Positions 1 through 11,460 of a stretch of 64,000 nt of DNA are shown here, one piece after another. The position numbers were made by a program, and so were the translations under genes. How positions within the stretch are numbered: the first letter of the stretch is position 1; the number at the start of each line of letters is the position of its first letter. The stretch comes from Lutraria lutraria (lineage: Eukaryota > Mollusca > Bivalvia > Venerida > Mactridae). The notes under the pieces were generated by a model, which saw only the letters and a list, made by a program, of their open reading frames with translations, did not search any database and was not told the DNA's origin. The stretch lies in NCBI GenBank assembly GCA_964023205.1, contig OZ026839.1, positions 18,258,386 through 18,322,385 of the forward strand, read 5' to 3'.

Positions 1-126
1 CTAGTGTGGTCACAACATAAAGTTTGACAACGCACAACGCACACCGCACGACGCCGGACGCCGGACGCCGGACGGAGAGTGATCCTAATAGCTCACTTTG
101 TCACTTTGTGACATGTGAGCTAAAAA
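1..126 (+). mobile_element. 3' end of hairpin-tailed tandem-repeat element (family A), truncated by window edge
   Basis: The segment holds the terminal module that recurs at 5640-5777, 33361-33480 and, inverted, at 61606-61740. It consists of a GACGCCGGAC-type microsatellite, then TGATCCTAATAGCTCAC, a loop and GTGAGCTAAAAA. In this copy the microsatellite is expanded and the loop carries a small duplication (TTTGTCAC). No coding capacity. I regard it as a non-autonomous, probably rolling-circle-like (Helentron/HINE or pearl-type) element; the class is inferred from architecture only. Confidence 0.75.
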
Positions 127-385
127 CATACATTTACGAAGAAAACAACAATTACTGACTGTGAAATTGATCATAATTATTGTGTAGGTGATTGTGTTAA
201 CTCTGAGTGCGGTGTTAATATATTACAAAGTCGGTGTTTGATAATTATGGGTGGATTGAGAATGGTCATAAGCAACAAGAAGTATCAAAGCATTCTAGCA
301 AGCAGTATTGGTGCTAGACGAAACTGACAAATCTACTTAACCTGGTACAGAATTATTCTAAGTCCAAATTAAGTCAAGGTCAAGG
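127..385. other. Unassigned AT-rich spacer
   Basis: No convincing gene or repeat boundary. A short stretch around 172-326 reads openly in one frame with a few cysteines, but has no start, homology I recognise or splice context. Confidence 0.3.
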
Positions 386-435
386 TGGGATTACTTGATA
401 CGGGTGTATTTTTTATCTTTTCGGTGTTTTTAACC

Positions 436-621
436 CCACAAGTCGCACCCCACAAGTCGAAATTTTCCCCACAAGTCCTGTTTGTACGTATCTGAACCCC
501 ACAATACCTAAATGTACTAACCCTAACCCCACAACCACCCTCGCATGCATGCGGAAAGACGAACAGACGGACAGTGCAATCACTATATGCCCCGACATCA
601 AAGATGCCGGGGGCATAAAAA
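436..621 (+). mobile_element. Truncated tail of another hairpin-ended repeat element
   Basis: Several diverged copies of ACCCCACAAGTCG precede a GACGGACAG microsatellite. An inverted repeat follows (TATGCCCC ... GGGGGCATAA), trailed by A residues. The order short repeats, GAC-rich microsatellite, terminal hairpin, TAAAA matches the ends of the elements at 6538-7922 and 4536-5777, although the sequences differ. The left boundary is not resolved. Confidence 0.5.
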
Positions 622-637
622 AGGTGTTGGCGGCAAA

Positions 638-3064
638 CTTATGAAAACTGATTCGTGGAGAATTGGTCGAAGGATTATTGAACTATGTGTTCTGTTAGAT
701 CAGCTGAAAGTGTGAGTGTATTGTCGTCTTGGTCCCATTCTGCTGTCCTGTTACAATGTCGTAGAAGAATTAGAACGAGGACTTGGTGGATTTCTGTATG
801 TTAGGTGTGAAAATGTTGACTGTGGAATGGTGAATAGAGTTGCCTACGGAAAAACTCACAGGCAAAATACTACAGGAATGCCCAGTTTTTCTGTTAATAC
901 GTAACTTGGAACTGGTAAGTAATTCATTTATAATTTACATGCATACTTTGAACTATTAATATTAATTTATATATTTCTGTCTATCTATCTAACCAGCTAG
1001 CATTCAATATAGGGCCTATATTCAATATAGCACCTATATAGTATACGCCACTATGTCTACTCGATATCAGATAGCTATCGTTTCTGCACAGTTGATGCTA
1101 AATCCAGGGGATGTCTTATTGTATGTCTGCCGTATATAGGCCCTATTTATTTTTATATTCCACATGTATCACTTTTCCGATATCAGTCCTATATTTTTTT
1201 CTGATATCATACAGATATTGACTTCCTATAAATTCTGAATATTGATATCCAGGTATCATCTTAATATTTGTTAACTTCATGTGTATATATACAATGCAAT
1301 GCAAATGTACATGAAATTGATGAATGCTGTAGCCTAACTGATGAACAACGGACAACTTTACCCTATACAATCGTAACAAGCATGCGGTATAAAAATAATG
1401 GAGAAAACAATATGTTCCCACCAAACACAACATTCATAAACAATCATTTCTTATATTGTGGAAAAAATGAGCATAACTAAATAATTAAAATTTATGTCAA
1501 TGCTTAATTATTCAAAACATAAAAAATGAAGTTTTTTTTTATTGACTACCGTCCATACCAATCTGTTATCAATTTATTCTGGTCATCAGTTCAGATTAGC
1601 CAAAAGACTGCTTACCAAAAATTATATCTATGTGTCCACATAATTTATCTAAACACTAAAATTACAAATGTTATGTATCAGTCTTACAAATCAGCACATA
1701 TATTTCATTAGGTCTCACATTTTTTCTTAATTTGACAACATTGATTGGTTTTAAGAAGTAACATTATAAGTTCTATTGGATGTTAATTGAGGTCATTTTT
1801 TCAAATTCATGTAACTTTATATGATTTTATTATTTTTAGCAATGATAGATAGTGTTGGTGGAGCTGTTAGCGTCAATAATTTCCTGGCAACTATTAATAT
1901 CCCAACCATTAATCCAAAGAATTTGAAACATATGGAGGATAGGGCTGGTGGTATCATAGAGACAGTTGCCAACAGGTCAATGTTGGGTGCTGCAAAAGAT
2001 GCTTACCAGAAAGAAATGATGTAAGTTTTTGTAAAAAAAAATAAAGATGATATACCATTTAAAACCATTACCTAAGAATATCATTCAATGTAAAAATAGA
2101 GATTGAACTGTGGTGTAAATACTGTACTATACTATATTGCCATAGATATCATGTGAAAAAATAAAACAGCAGAAAAATGTATTACATACTGTCACATTTA
2201 ACTATTTTCAGAGACATTGCTCAGACAGAGACTCATGATGCAAAGAAATCAATAGATGGTTTGGTAGAAGAACTTGGTGTAGCACCAATGCCAGATGCTT
2301 CTCCACATACTAAGTAAGAAAATTGGGATAAATTTGTAAAACCTGTATCTATGCTCATTTTAATGAACAGTTGATAAATATTGAAATCAAGTAATTTCTA
2401 TATACTTTCAAACCCTAGTATTTTAATTACATGTATAATGCATTAATTAGTTTGATACTACAGCCTGGATTTCAACACAAATGAAGCATATTACAAAAAA
2501 AAATGTATATTAAATTATTGATTATACATATCTGATATGTAAGTGTTTAATACTGTATCTGCTTTTTACTATATTAGACAGATTCTACATAACAAGCTTG
2601 CCTCTAAGTCTAATAACAATAGTGATGATGATTCAACCTGTGATGACTTGATTCCGGAGTCCCAGACAAGGTACATTTTTGTTGACATATTTTGTAATGA
2701 CTTTTTAATGCTTGAAACATCAGTGTTGGAAGATAATAACAATTTATTAGACTGAAAATAATGTGACATTTAATCTTGCATTTCACCTTTTGTCTTAGTT
2801 TTGTCAATTTAAAAGGATTTCATATAATATTATGTGAGCATATTATAACATTTATTTGTTAACCTCGTTTTATTTATTCATTCAGTAATACTTCAGTTTA
2901 TGATAAAACAGCTGCCCCTAAGAAAAAGCTCAGCCATTTCAAAAGAACTGAGGATATCAAGTCCAAGAAAAATATTGAACTTGATTATCCGTGTAAAACA
3001 CAAACAAGAATGACCTGTGCTGTCGACACTGCCTGGCAAAAGAGAGGCTTTGATAGTTTAACAT
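638..3064 (+). pseudogene. Mutator-like (MULE) transposase, five-exon N-terminal part, decayed
   Basis: Five exons can be placed with GT/AG borders and matching phases: about 638-914, 1840-2020, 2212-2313, 2578-2670 and 2886-3064. The product resembles the Mutator-like transposase domain proteins common in invertebrates: a GRRIIEL start, a Cys-containing segment (LYVRCENVDCG), a VNT-LGTAMIDS joint, NNFLATINIPTINPKNLK, then a catalytic-type stretch with VDTAWQKRGFDSLT. Exon 1 has two in-frame stops, a TGA near 714-716 and a TAA at about 901-903 where lysine is expected. The gene also stops after the WQKRG block, so most of the DDE domain and the C terminus are missing. Introns 2-4 look intact. 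This is a fragment of a MULE, or a gene domesticated from one and since lost. Family assignment rests on motif memory. Confidence 0.65.
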
Positions 3065-3285
3065 GTAGGTGGTTTATTTACTTCGACTTACAAAGTTTGA
3101 GAAAAAAATATTTGTGCTAAATGATTACTTTCTTCCACATGCTGTTTAACCAATTTTATGAGACAAGCATACATCCAGATTGAATCAAGGCGGCCTATTG
3201 GTGATTATGAAAGGTTATTCAAGTTATAGCAGTATTGTTTTAATAATCAACTACAGTGCCCTGAAATTATTTCTATTTTTCAGTC

Positions 3286-3826
3286 TAATGACGTTATTAT
3301 GTTGACAGAGACATGGTCAAATGAATTACAAGACTTTAGTGTTAATGGATTTCATCATTTCCCATTGCACAGAAAGAAAAAGAAACACTCTAAGTTTGAC
3401 TCTGGTGGTATTATTATTTATGTACGTGACAATCATGTAGATGAAAATTGTATATTCTTACATAGTGAAGATGATATTCTATGGTTACGAATTAACGGTA
3501 AAACATTATTTTTAGACTCGGATTTATATTTAGGCTTATGTTACGTTATGCCTGAAGGTAGCAGTAGGTACAACACTATAGACCAGAATTGTTTTGACGG
3601 ATTACTTGATTCTGTTGCAACTATACATAACTCGACGAATGGTAATTGTCATATCATACTTACAGGGGATTTTAATGCTGTTGATTTTGACTCGGGTGAT
3701 TTTATTTCTGTACCAGATGATTATCATGTTGATTCATTAATTCAAGAAAATTGCAAGATAAAGGTCATACTTATAATAACGGAAACTCTCTTTTAGATTT
3801 TTGTAAACTTGTACACTTAAAACCGC
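3286..3826 (+). pseudogene. LINE endonuclease (exonuclease-endonuclease-phosphatase fold) fragment
   Basis: The open frame begins inside an endonuclease domain of a jockey/CR1-type non-LTR retrotransposon. It shows MLTETW (metal-binding Glu region), SGGIIIYVRD, LYLGLCYVMPEG and the conserved GDFNAVD. Residues before TETW, including the first catalytic Asn/Asp block, are absent. A frameshift near 3755 moves the continuation (GHTYNN, SLLDFCKLVHLK) into another frame, after which similarity ends. It lies just downstream of the MULE exons and is not contiguous with the reverse transcriptase at 5778, so I treat it as a separate truncated insertion. Confidence 0.8.
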
Positions 3827-4535
3827 GATATACACTACCGCGAATGCCTGGATGATAACAATGACACATGCGCATCGCCTCCATTTCCGTTTTTGCCTGG
3901 CATTTGTTGGCAGGGAACCCGACAATTGTTTACATTGCATGCCTCAATTTTAAAATATTTTTCATCGATGATTTATGTCATTTCTACAGTCAAGTCAATT
4001 TATTGTTCATACAGTCATTTGAATTCAATTCAAATTAATACTGCTGTATAATAGTATTGCATTTTAATGCATTTTATCTCTTAAAACACTTTTTTTTCTG
4101 CAAATGATTTACATATATCAATAAGAAAATGATGTTTAAAATGTTTTTTATATTCATATTGTTTCGTGAAATTATAAAAAATAAAATGACCTCACATGGG
4201 TAATTAGCATTTATATATTATTTTAATTGTGGTGTAATTATATAATAAGTAGAAACCGGTTTAGATGTTTACTATATTATAGTATTTGAAATTGTTTTTG
4301 CATTCAGGATTTCGTGCTATAAAGTGTATAAAAGAAACAAAAAACTTTGGTACTATTAAAAACATCAGAGAACAAATACATTCTTTCCTTTTTCACTTTT
4401 AAAATACAAAAAAGGTACTATTCAGCATGTATACATACATAATAAATTATAAAAAATAAATGTACAATTGATACAATAATTTAAGAGGAAAGTGCCATTG
4501 AGTGAGTTCGAACCACTCACATACGCTCCATATAA
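3827..4535. other. AT-rich sequence without recognisable genes
   Basis: No long open frame. Near 4505-4522 there is a tRNA T-arm-like stretch (GTTCGAACCACTC) that may be a SINE remnant, just before the family A element. Confidence 0.3.
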
Positions 4536-5777
4536 CAAGAGGGCCAAGATGGCCCTATATCGCTCACATGACAATCACTGTTCACTCATTAAAACATTGT
4601 TTTGAACCGGTGACCTAGTTTTTGACCCCAGATGACCTATGTTCGAATTTGTCTTACATATCATTAAGACAAACAGTCTGACTAAGATACGATCAAAATT
4701 TGACATCTACAGTGTTAATAAGGTTTTGACCTGGTTTTTGACCCTAGGTGACCCATATTTGAACTTATCCTTAATATCATTAAGACAAACAATCTGACAA
4801 GGTTTGGTGAAGATCCAATTAAAACTGTGACATCTACAGTGTTAACAAAGTTTTCCTAAGATTTGACCTGGTGACCTAGTTATTGACCCCAGATGACCCA
4901 TATTTATACTTGACCGTTTGCCAAGATCCAATCAAAACCATGACATTTAGAGCTTTTACAAGATTTTTACCTAAGATTTGACCTTGTGACCCAGTTTTTG
5001 AACCCGGCTGACCCATGTTCATCCTTGACCCACATATCATTGAGGCAAACATTTTGACAAGGTTTGGTGAAGATCCAATTAAAACTGTGACATCTACAGT
5101 GTTAACAAAGTTTTCCTAAGATTTGACCTGGTGACCTAGTTATTGACCCCAGATGACCCATATTTATACTTGACCGTTATATCATTAAAACAAACGATTT
5201 GACAAAGTTTGGTGAAGATCCAATAATAACTGTGAAATCTACAGTGTTAACATGGTTTTTCATAAGATTTGACCTAGCAACCTAGTTTTTGACCCAAGAT
5301 GACCCATGTTCGAACTCGTCCAAGATATTATGAAGACAAACATTCTGACAAGGTTTCATGATCATCCAATCAAAACAGTGACTTCTAGAGTGTTCACAAG
5401 GTTTTCCAGCAATTTGCCCTAGTGACCTAATTTTACTACAGAAATTACCCATTTTCAAACTTGACCTACATATTATTAAAATAAACATTCCGACAAAGTT
5501 TCATGAAGATAAATTCAAAACAGTGATTTCTAAAGTGTTCACAAGGTTTTCCCTTATTTGGCCCTGGTGACCTAGTTTTTGACCCCAAATGGCCCAATAT
5601 CGAACTCGTCCGAGATTTTGTTGATATTAACGTTCTGACCCAGTTTTGCTAAAATTGAGCCAAAAATGTGGCCCCTAGTGTGGTCACAACATAAAGTTTG
5701 ACGACGCAGGACGCACAACGCACGACGCCGGACGGAGAGTGATCCTAATAGCTCACTTTGTGACATGTGAGCTAAAA
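4536..5777 (+). mobile_element. Full-length family A hairpin-tailed tandem-repeat element
   Basis: The head AACAAGAGGGCCAAGATGGC contains the palindrome GGGCCAAGATGGCCC (4541-4555). The body is about eight diverged units of roughly 110-160 bp built from the phrases TTTGACCTGGTGACCTAGTT, TTGACCCCAGATGACCCATG and GACAAGGTTTGGTGAAGATC. The end is a GAC/GCC microsatellite (5698-5735) followed by the inverted repeat AGCTCAC ... GTGAGCT and AAAAA. Other copies are at 32223-33479 (+) and 61606-62612 (-). No protein is encoded. It abuts the LINE segment at 5778. Confidence 0.85.
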
Positions 5778-6537
5778 ACTGGGAAATGTATAGAAAGAAC
5801 AGGAATTTTGTCAACAAGCTGAAGAAAAAATCACTTAATAACTATTTCCAGGAAAGATGTATTGGGGGGTGCAAATCAACAGATTTTTGGAATACCATCA
5901 AACCATACTTATCTAGAAAAACATGTAATTCTCAGCCCAGCATCATCTTGATGGAAAATGATAAAATACTCTCAAAGAAAACTGATGTAGCAGATATTTT
6001 TAACAATTTTTATGTGAATGTAGCAGATGGAATAGGTAAGGACTACTGCTTTAACCCAAAAGATCACCCTAGTTTAGATAAAATACAAGAAAGAAATTTT
6101 GGCCATGATACTTTTTCATTTAAACGCACTAATTGTGAAACTGTCTCAAAAATAATAGATAAATTCAATGTGAAAAAAGCTACAGGTGCAGACAAAATCT
6201 CAGCAAAATTGATAAAACTTAGTAAACCTGCTATAGTTGGCCCTTTAAAGGAATTAATTAACATGTCCATCTCCACAAGCAAATTCCCGAAGAGACTGAA
6301 ACAAGCTCAAGTAATTCCTTTACACAAAAAGAATAATCCAATGCTTAAATCTAACTACAGACCTGTCAGTATTCTTCCAATGCCATCCAAAATATTTGAA
6401 AAGGTAATATCCCTTCAACTGTCAGAATACTTTGAAACCATTTTTGACAATTTCCTATGTGCCTTTAGAAGAGGCCATGGCTGCCAAACAACGCTTTTGA
6501 AACTGCTGGAGGACTGGAAGCTGGCCCTCGAAAGGAA

Positions 6538-7922
6538 CTAGAACTATCACTAAAGGTGATGAATACCCCCAGATGCGGCCTTGACACAGTTATTGTAACA
6601 TTTTACAGAGGAAAATATAATGCATTTTCATTTTTTTAATACCTGCAAATTGTTGCTTAGATATATCCTGACCAGTTTCTAAATATACATTATATAAAAA
6701 ATAACAAAGGGCCATAACTCATTAAAATTTACTTGGACAAAACCTATTGTGGACATGCACAACTTGGCAAACTACTTATCACTTCTAAGAAGTTTCACTG
6801 AATTCCTGAATGTAGTTGCTGAGAAATAGTACGGACAAAATTTACCTAATTGTATAAAACAAAGGGCCATAACTCAGTGAAAATTAATCCAAACAAAACC
6901 TGGTTATTGCATGCACAACTTGGCTTACTTTTTATAACTTCTGTGAAGTTTCATTGAATTACTATGAGTAGTTACTGAGATATTGTATATACACTGTATA
7001 AAAAACAACAAAGGGCCATGACTCAGTGAAAATTTAACCAACCAAGACAAGCTTAATGCATGCACAACTAGGCTAACTACTCATCACTTCTGAGAAGTTT
7101 TATTGAATTCCTGGCAGTAGTCAATGAGAAATAGTCAGGACAAAATTTGCCTATTGTATATACTGTAGAAAAAAACAAAGGGCTATAACTCAGTGAAAAT
7201 CAATCCAAATGAAAAATGATTTAAGCATGCACAACTAGGCTAACTACTTATTACTTCTGTGAAGTTTCATTGAGATCCTGTGAGTAGTTGCTGAGAAATT
7301 GTCCGGACAAAATTTGCCTATTGTATATACTGTAGAAAAACAACAAAGGGGTATAACTCAGTGAAAATTAATCCGAACGAAAATTGCTTTAAGCATGCAC
7401 AACTAGGCTTACTACTGATCACTTCTGTGAAGTTTCATTGAGATCCTGCGAGTAATTGCTGAAAAATTGTCCGGACAAAATTTGCCTATTGTATATACTG
7501 AATAAAAACAACAAAGGGGTATAACTCATTTAAAATTAATCCGAACAAAAATTGCTTTAAGCTAGCACAACTAGGCTTACTACTGATCACTTCTGTGAAG
7601 TTTCATTGAGATCCTGTGAGTAATTGCTGAGAAATTGTCCGGACAAAATTTGCCTATTGTATATACTGTAGAAAAACAACAAAGGGGCATAACTCAGTGA
7701 AAATTAATCCGACCGAAAAATGCTTTAAGCTAGCACAACTAGGCTTACTACTGATCACTTCTGTGAAGTTTTATTGAAATCCTGTAAGTAGTTGCTGAGA
7801 AATTCTCCGGACAAATTGTGTCTACAGACGCACAGACCGACCGACCGACCGACCGGCCGACCGACCGACCGTCAAGCGTGAATCCAATATAGCCCCCATA
7901 TATTTCATATCTGGGGGTATAA
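6538..7922 (+). mobile_element. Family B hairpin-tailed tandem-repeat element inserted in the LINE
   Basis: The head CTAGAACTATCACTAAAGGT contains the short palindrome ATCAC-TAAAG-GTGAT and then ATACCCCCAGAT. Seven diverged units of about 150-170 bp follow, each containing AAAGGGCCATAACTCA, GCATGCACAACTAGGC and AAGTTTCATTGA, starting near 6707, 6861, 7009, 7175, 7345, 7512 and 7680. Then comes a GACC microsatellite (7826-7871) and the hairpin CCCCCATAT-ATTTC-ATATCTGGGGG with TATAA. Removing it restores the LINE frame exactly. Non-coding and non-autonomous. Confidence 0.85.
7826..7871. repeat. GACC microsatellite inside family B
   Basis: Nearly perfect GACC repeats with one GGCC interruption, placed just before the terminal hairpin as in the other hairpin-tailed families. 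Confidence 0.9.
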
Positions 7923-9440
7923 TGAATTTACAGCTGCAATTTAGATGGATCTGTCTAAAGCTTTTGATTGCTTACCACATGATATTTTGCTATGTAAACT
8001 ATCTTAGTATGGACTATCAGAAACCTCCGTTAACCTTTTGAGATCATATTTAAGTAATAGATCACAACAAATAAAACTTGGCAATGCTTTGAGCTCTTGG
8101 GCTAGTATTAAGAAAGGCGTACACCAAGGCTCTATTTTAGGTCCTTTACTCTTTAATGTATTTATAAATGATATATTCTACTTCATAAAAAAGGCACCTT
8201 GTACAACTATGCCGATGATAATATGTTATCTTTTAGTTCACCAAATTATAATTCTTTGATTGAAGTCCTTCAAGATGAGAGTAATGTCCTTATCAAATGG
8301 TTTAAATTTAACAAAATGCAAGCTAATCCTGATAAATTCCAAGCTGTAGCAATTGGTAAGAAAACCCACCACAAATCTCCTACTTTCAGTCTTGGAAACT
8401 CATATATTACATGTGATGAAATAGTAAGGTTATTAGGAGTTGACATTGATTTTAAACTATCGTTTGATTATCATATTGGAAACATCTGTAAGAAGGCTGC
8501 CCAACAACTCAATATACTTAAACGAATAGGAAATAATCTCAGCAAATTAAATAGACTAACCATATTTCATACATTTATTCTGTCTAACTTTAATTTCTGT
8601 CCTTTATCTTGGCATTTTTGTTCAGAAAGAAACTCTAAAAAAATGGAGAAAATTCAAGAAAGAGCATTAAGATTTGTATATGATGATGATCAGTCTTCCT
8701 ACAATGAACTTCTGTCAAGGACTAAGCTTCCAACCCTTTATATTAGACGTATGAGAACAATTGCTCTGGAAACATTCAAAATTATCAACAATTTGGCCCC
8801 TTCAGTCTTATCAAATCTTATTCAAAAACAAAATAATACATGTAACTTCGCTATTCTAATATGTTACTGATTCCACATGTGAGATCTACTAAATCTGGTA
8901 AAAACTCATTCAGGTATGCAGCCCCTGTACTAAGGAACTCTCTCCCGGAAGACTTTCGAAAATGTAACAGCTTCAATTAGTTCAAGGGGTTAATTTTAAA
9001 TTGGAATGGGCAAAATTGCAAATGTAATGCTTGTAAAAAATGAGTACAGGGGTTGCATCACACAAATTAATATTATTAATATTTTGTATATTTAACTGCA
9101 TGCTATATGTAATGTATGATGTATTTTTTACTGTGTCTTCTTTTTATTGTCAATAATTGTATATTATGCATCATGTGCATAATCAAAGAATTGTGCATTT
9201 CTTAATTATATATCTCGTAAGTTTATTATTATTATTATTTACTTTAAAATATTTTGTTAATAGATGTTTTTAAATGTGCTTCATTGCTTGTCTGTATATT
9301 CTTAAACATGCATTTGTTTTTTACAGCTCTTATATAATTTGTTATTGTTGTTTAATCTAGTTATATAGTCGGCTCAAAAGCTCTTAGATGGCTTATGTTA
9401 TATTGTTATTGTCTTACCGACTTTAAACAAATCTTATCTT

Positions 9441-11460
9441 ATCGGATCCTCCCTGTGTGATGTCAGTGTATTATATGACATCCTTTGTAAACATATGAGT
9501 GATCTAAACAAATGAACTAGTGTGGACAGCATTTGAAGATGGAAATGATGTGTAGGTGATTATACACTGATGACGGTGAGTCGATTTTTCCTTTTCAAAT
9601 TCATTGTAGCGTTTGAATGTTTTTTTTTGCTTGTCTATCTATAAAAGTTTTCCTTATATTAATGTTTAAATTGCACAGCCTTTGCCAAATAAACACATAA
9701 TTGCCAGTTTGTTTGTCGGCTCTAAAAGTCGCGAATACTGGTGATATTATTCATTGGCATGGCGTATTGAATTTTTAACAACTAAGGTTGATATTAATGA
9801 AGCAGCGTAGTATATTGTATTTATAAATTACCTGGGATATTCACCAGTCCAATTAGCTCAGTTGGTAGAGCATCTGACTTGCAAGCAGGAGGTTGCGGGT
9901 TCGAGCCCTGTATCTTATACATTATATTTCTCCTACAGTATCACAATAAATAGGAGTTTTACTCGTTTTCAATAAAATTATGATTATAAATATTATATTG
10001 TAATTTGTATGTTTATTGTTACAGTTGATAAGATACCTCACTGAGCAGAAAAGCAATGTACACACAAACATTTTACTTGGTGAAGTCATCTAAAAAAAAT
10101 ATACATTAGATGATCAGAGGTATGTACAGTAAATTATAACTTAATTGATTTCTTTGTACATCATTTGACTGATGATACACATGTTTCCATGCAATATACT
10201 TATTTGACCATGGTATTCATTATGAATGATTGATAGAACTGAACATTTTATTAATCGAAAATGAGCCATATCATTGTTTGGTATTCAAGTATTTAATTTA
10301 AATCCTTTTATTTAAAAATATCATTTACACTCACACTTTGCAAAAGGCGCCGGACTGGTTGACTTGTTCGGATAGATTGTGTGTGTAGGTCCGATAAAGA
10401 ATCTCATCGGACCCGCTGACTTGTTTACATGATGCATGTTTCTTTATACTAACTTGATTACTTTTTCCAGTCTGACAGATTTCCTTTCGGTCCAATAATT
10501 TAAGCATGCCAGATCGAATGTCCGGCAGATTTTTTTGCCTTTTGCAGTATGAGTGCTTTAACTGCTATACTGCAAGATAGTTGTGTGATGTGACTGATGT
10601 CAGATTTACTTACTTCATGACACTCTGTTGACAGGTTTTACTACTACGTTTTTCACATGGAATTGATAAAATACAGACTTTAATACACGACCACATTTTT
10701 GTTGGTGAATTAATACTTGAAAGCTTTAGTTCAGAACTTAATATGATAAGTATTTGAGCTGAAGTCAGTAATGTCAGGCCGATGGTCAACGGACCCGTGA
10801 AATAGGTAGAAAAAGGCCTGTCAGCTTAGATACTATAAAAACTTATGATGAGACTAAGTTCTGTAACAAGTACTGCGAGAATACTTCACAATATACTTCT
10901 AGTCCTGAAATGAAAATTCTTTATATTATGTTTGTCAATTTCAGTGGTGATTGTCTGTTAGAACTGAAACATTCACAGAAGATAACAGAACTCAGTGAGC
11001 TGAAAGTTGTCGGAACTATCAAAATGTTGCAACAGAACCAGTCAGATTCATCAAGTGGTTATTTATCTGAATGCGCTAAAACTTTGTAAAACAAAAATGA
11101 CAAAATAAGGAAGTGAATAAATGTGAACATGATGCAAAGTAGTCCCTGTGAATGGAATTTTCGACTGTTTCTGGAATGGGGGAAAACTAGCAAACATGCT
11201 ACATTGACTCGAGATCCAAAATGGGAAGTCTTGGAAAAAGGGTGTTTCTTGCAGATGTCCATCTGGTATACTCAAGAAGTGTGATAAAAAGTGATGGTTT
11301 TGGTGAAAAGTGACATTTAAACTAACTGATTTTATTATTTTCTTAACATAATTGATGAACTACTGGTTTTGATTTTTAGATATTGATTATGCTGTTCCTT
11401 GGAATTAATTCTGTATAATAATCTTTAGTTTTATTCACTTTATTGAAATAAATGTTGCAC
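9441..11460 (+). other. Possible small spliced transcript, coding status unclear
   Basis: Three exon-like blocks have good splice signals: one ending at 9575 (donor GTGAGT), 10025-10119 (acceptor TTACAG, donor GTATGT) and one from 10945 (acceptor TTTCAG). An AATAAA lies at about 11445. In one frame the last two blocks join as NILLGEVI-stop-KKYTLDDQSGDC and then LLELKHSQKITELSELK, ending at a TAA near 11087. The TAA inside block 2 sits next to an A-run, so the reading is broken there. The pattern GD-LEL is weakly OB-fold-like, but I do not recognise the protein. It could be a decayed small gene or a non-coding RNA. Confidence 0.25.
9845..9917 (+). repeat. tRNA-like sequence (SINE head or tRNA pseudogene)
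   Basis: D-arm (TAGCTCAGTTGGTAGAGC), anticodon arm (TCTGACTTGCAAGCAGG, loop compatible with TGC) and T-arm (GCGGGTTCGAGCCCTGT) are recognisable as a tRNA. The acceptor stem does not pair, and the base of the anticodon stem has an A-G mismatch, so this is not a functional tRNA. A more decayed relative lies at 59440-59500. Confidence 0.7.

Larger units (their letters stand above)
5778..9441 (+). mobile_element. Non-LTR retrotransposon (jockey/CR1-like LINE): reverse transcriptase to 3' end, split by an insertion
   Basis: The left piece (5786-6537) covers the region before and into the reverse transcriptase: KKATGADKISAKLIKL, PLHKKNN and NYRPVSILPMPSKIFEKVI, then FRRGHGCQTTLLKLLEDW. The right piece (7923-9041) resumes with MDLSKAFDCLPHDILL, GVHQGSILGPLLFNVFINDI, the catalytic YADD box, a thumb region and the C-terminal CKCNACK knuckle. 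Decay includes TAG at ATT-TAG-ATG (about 7942), another TAG near 8007, a frameshift just before YADD (about 8200) and one near 8850. The 3' UTR ends near 9441 in TCTTA-type repeats, usual for this group. There is no N-terminal endonuclease, so the copy is 5'-truncated or cut by the family A element. Confidence 0.85.

Noticed and set aside
413..616. 67-codon minus-strand frame
   Set aside because: Overlaps ACCCCACAAG repeats and a microsatellite; the peptide is low complexity and has no homology I know.
3299..9041. Endonuclease fragment and RT as one LINE copy
   Set aside because: The interval 3827-4535 has no LINE-like coding sequence and the expected linker residues are missing; they look like separate truncated copies.
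9845..9917. Functional tRNA-Ala(TGC)
   Set aside because: The acceptor stem does not pair and the anticodon stem has a mismatch next to the loop; better read as a SINE head or pseudogene.
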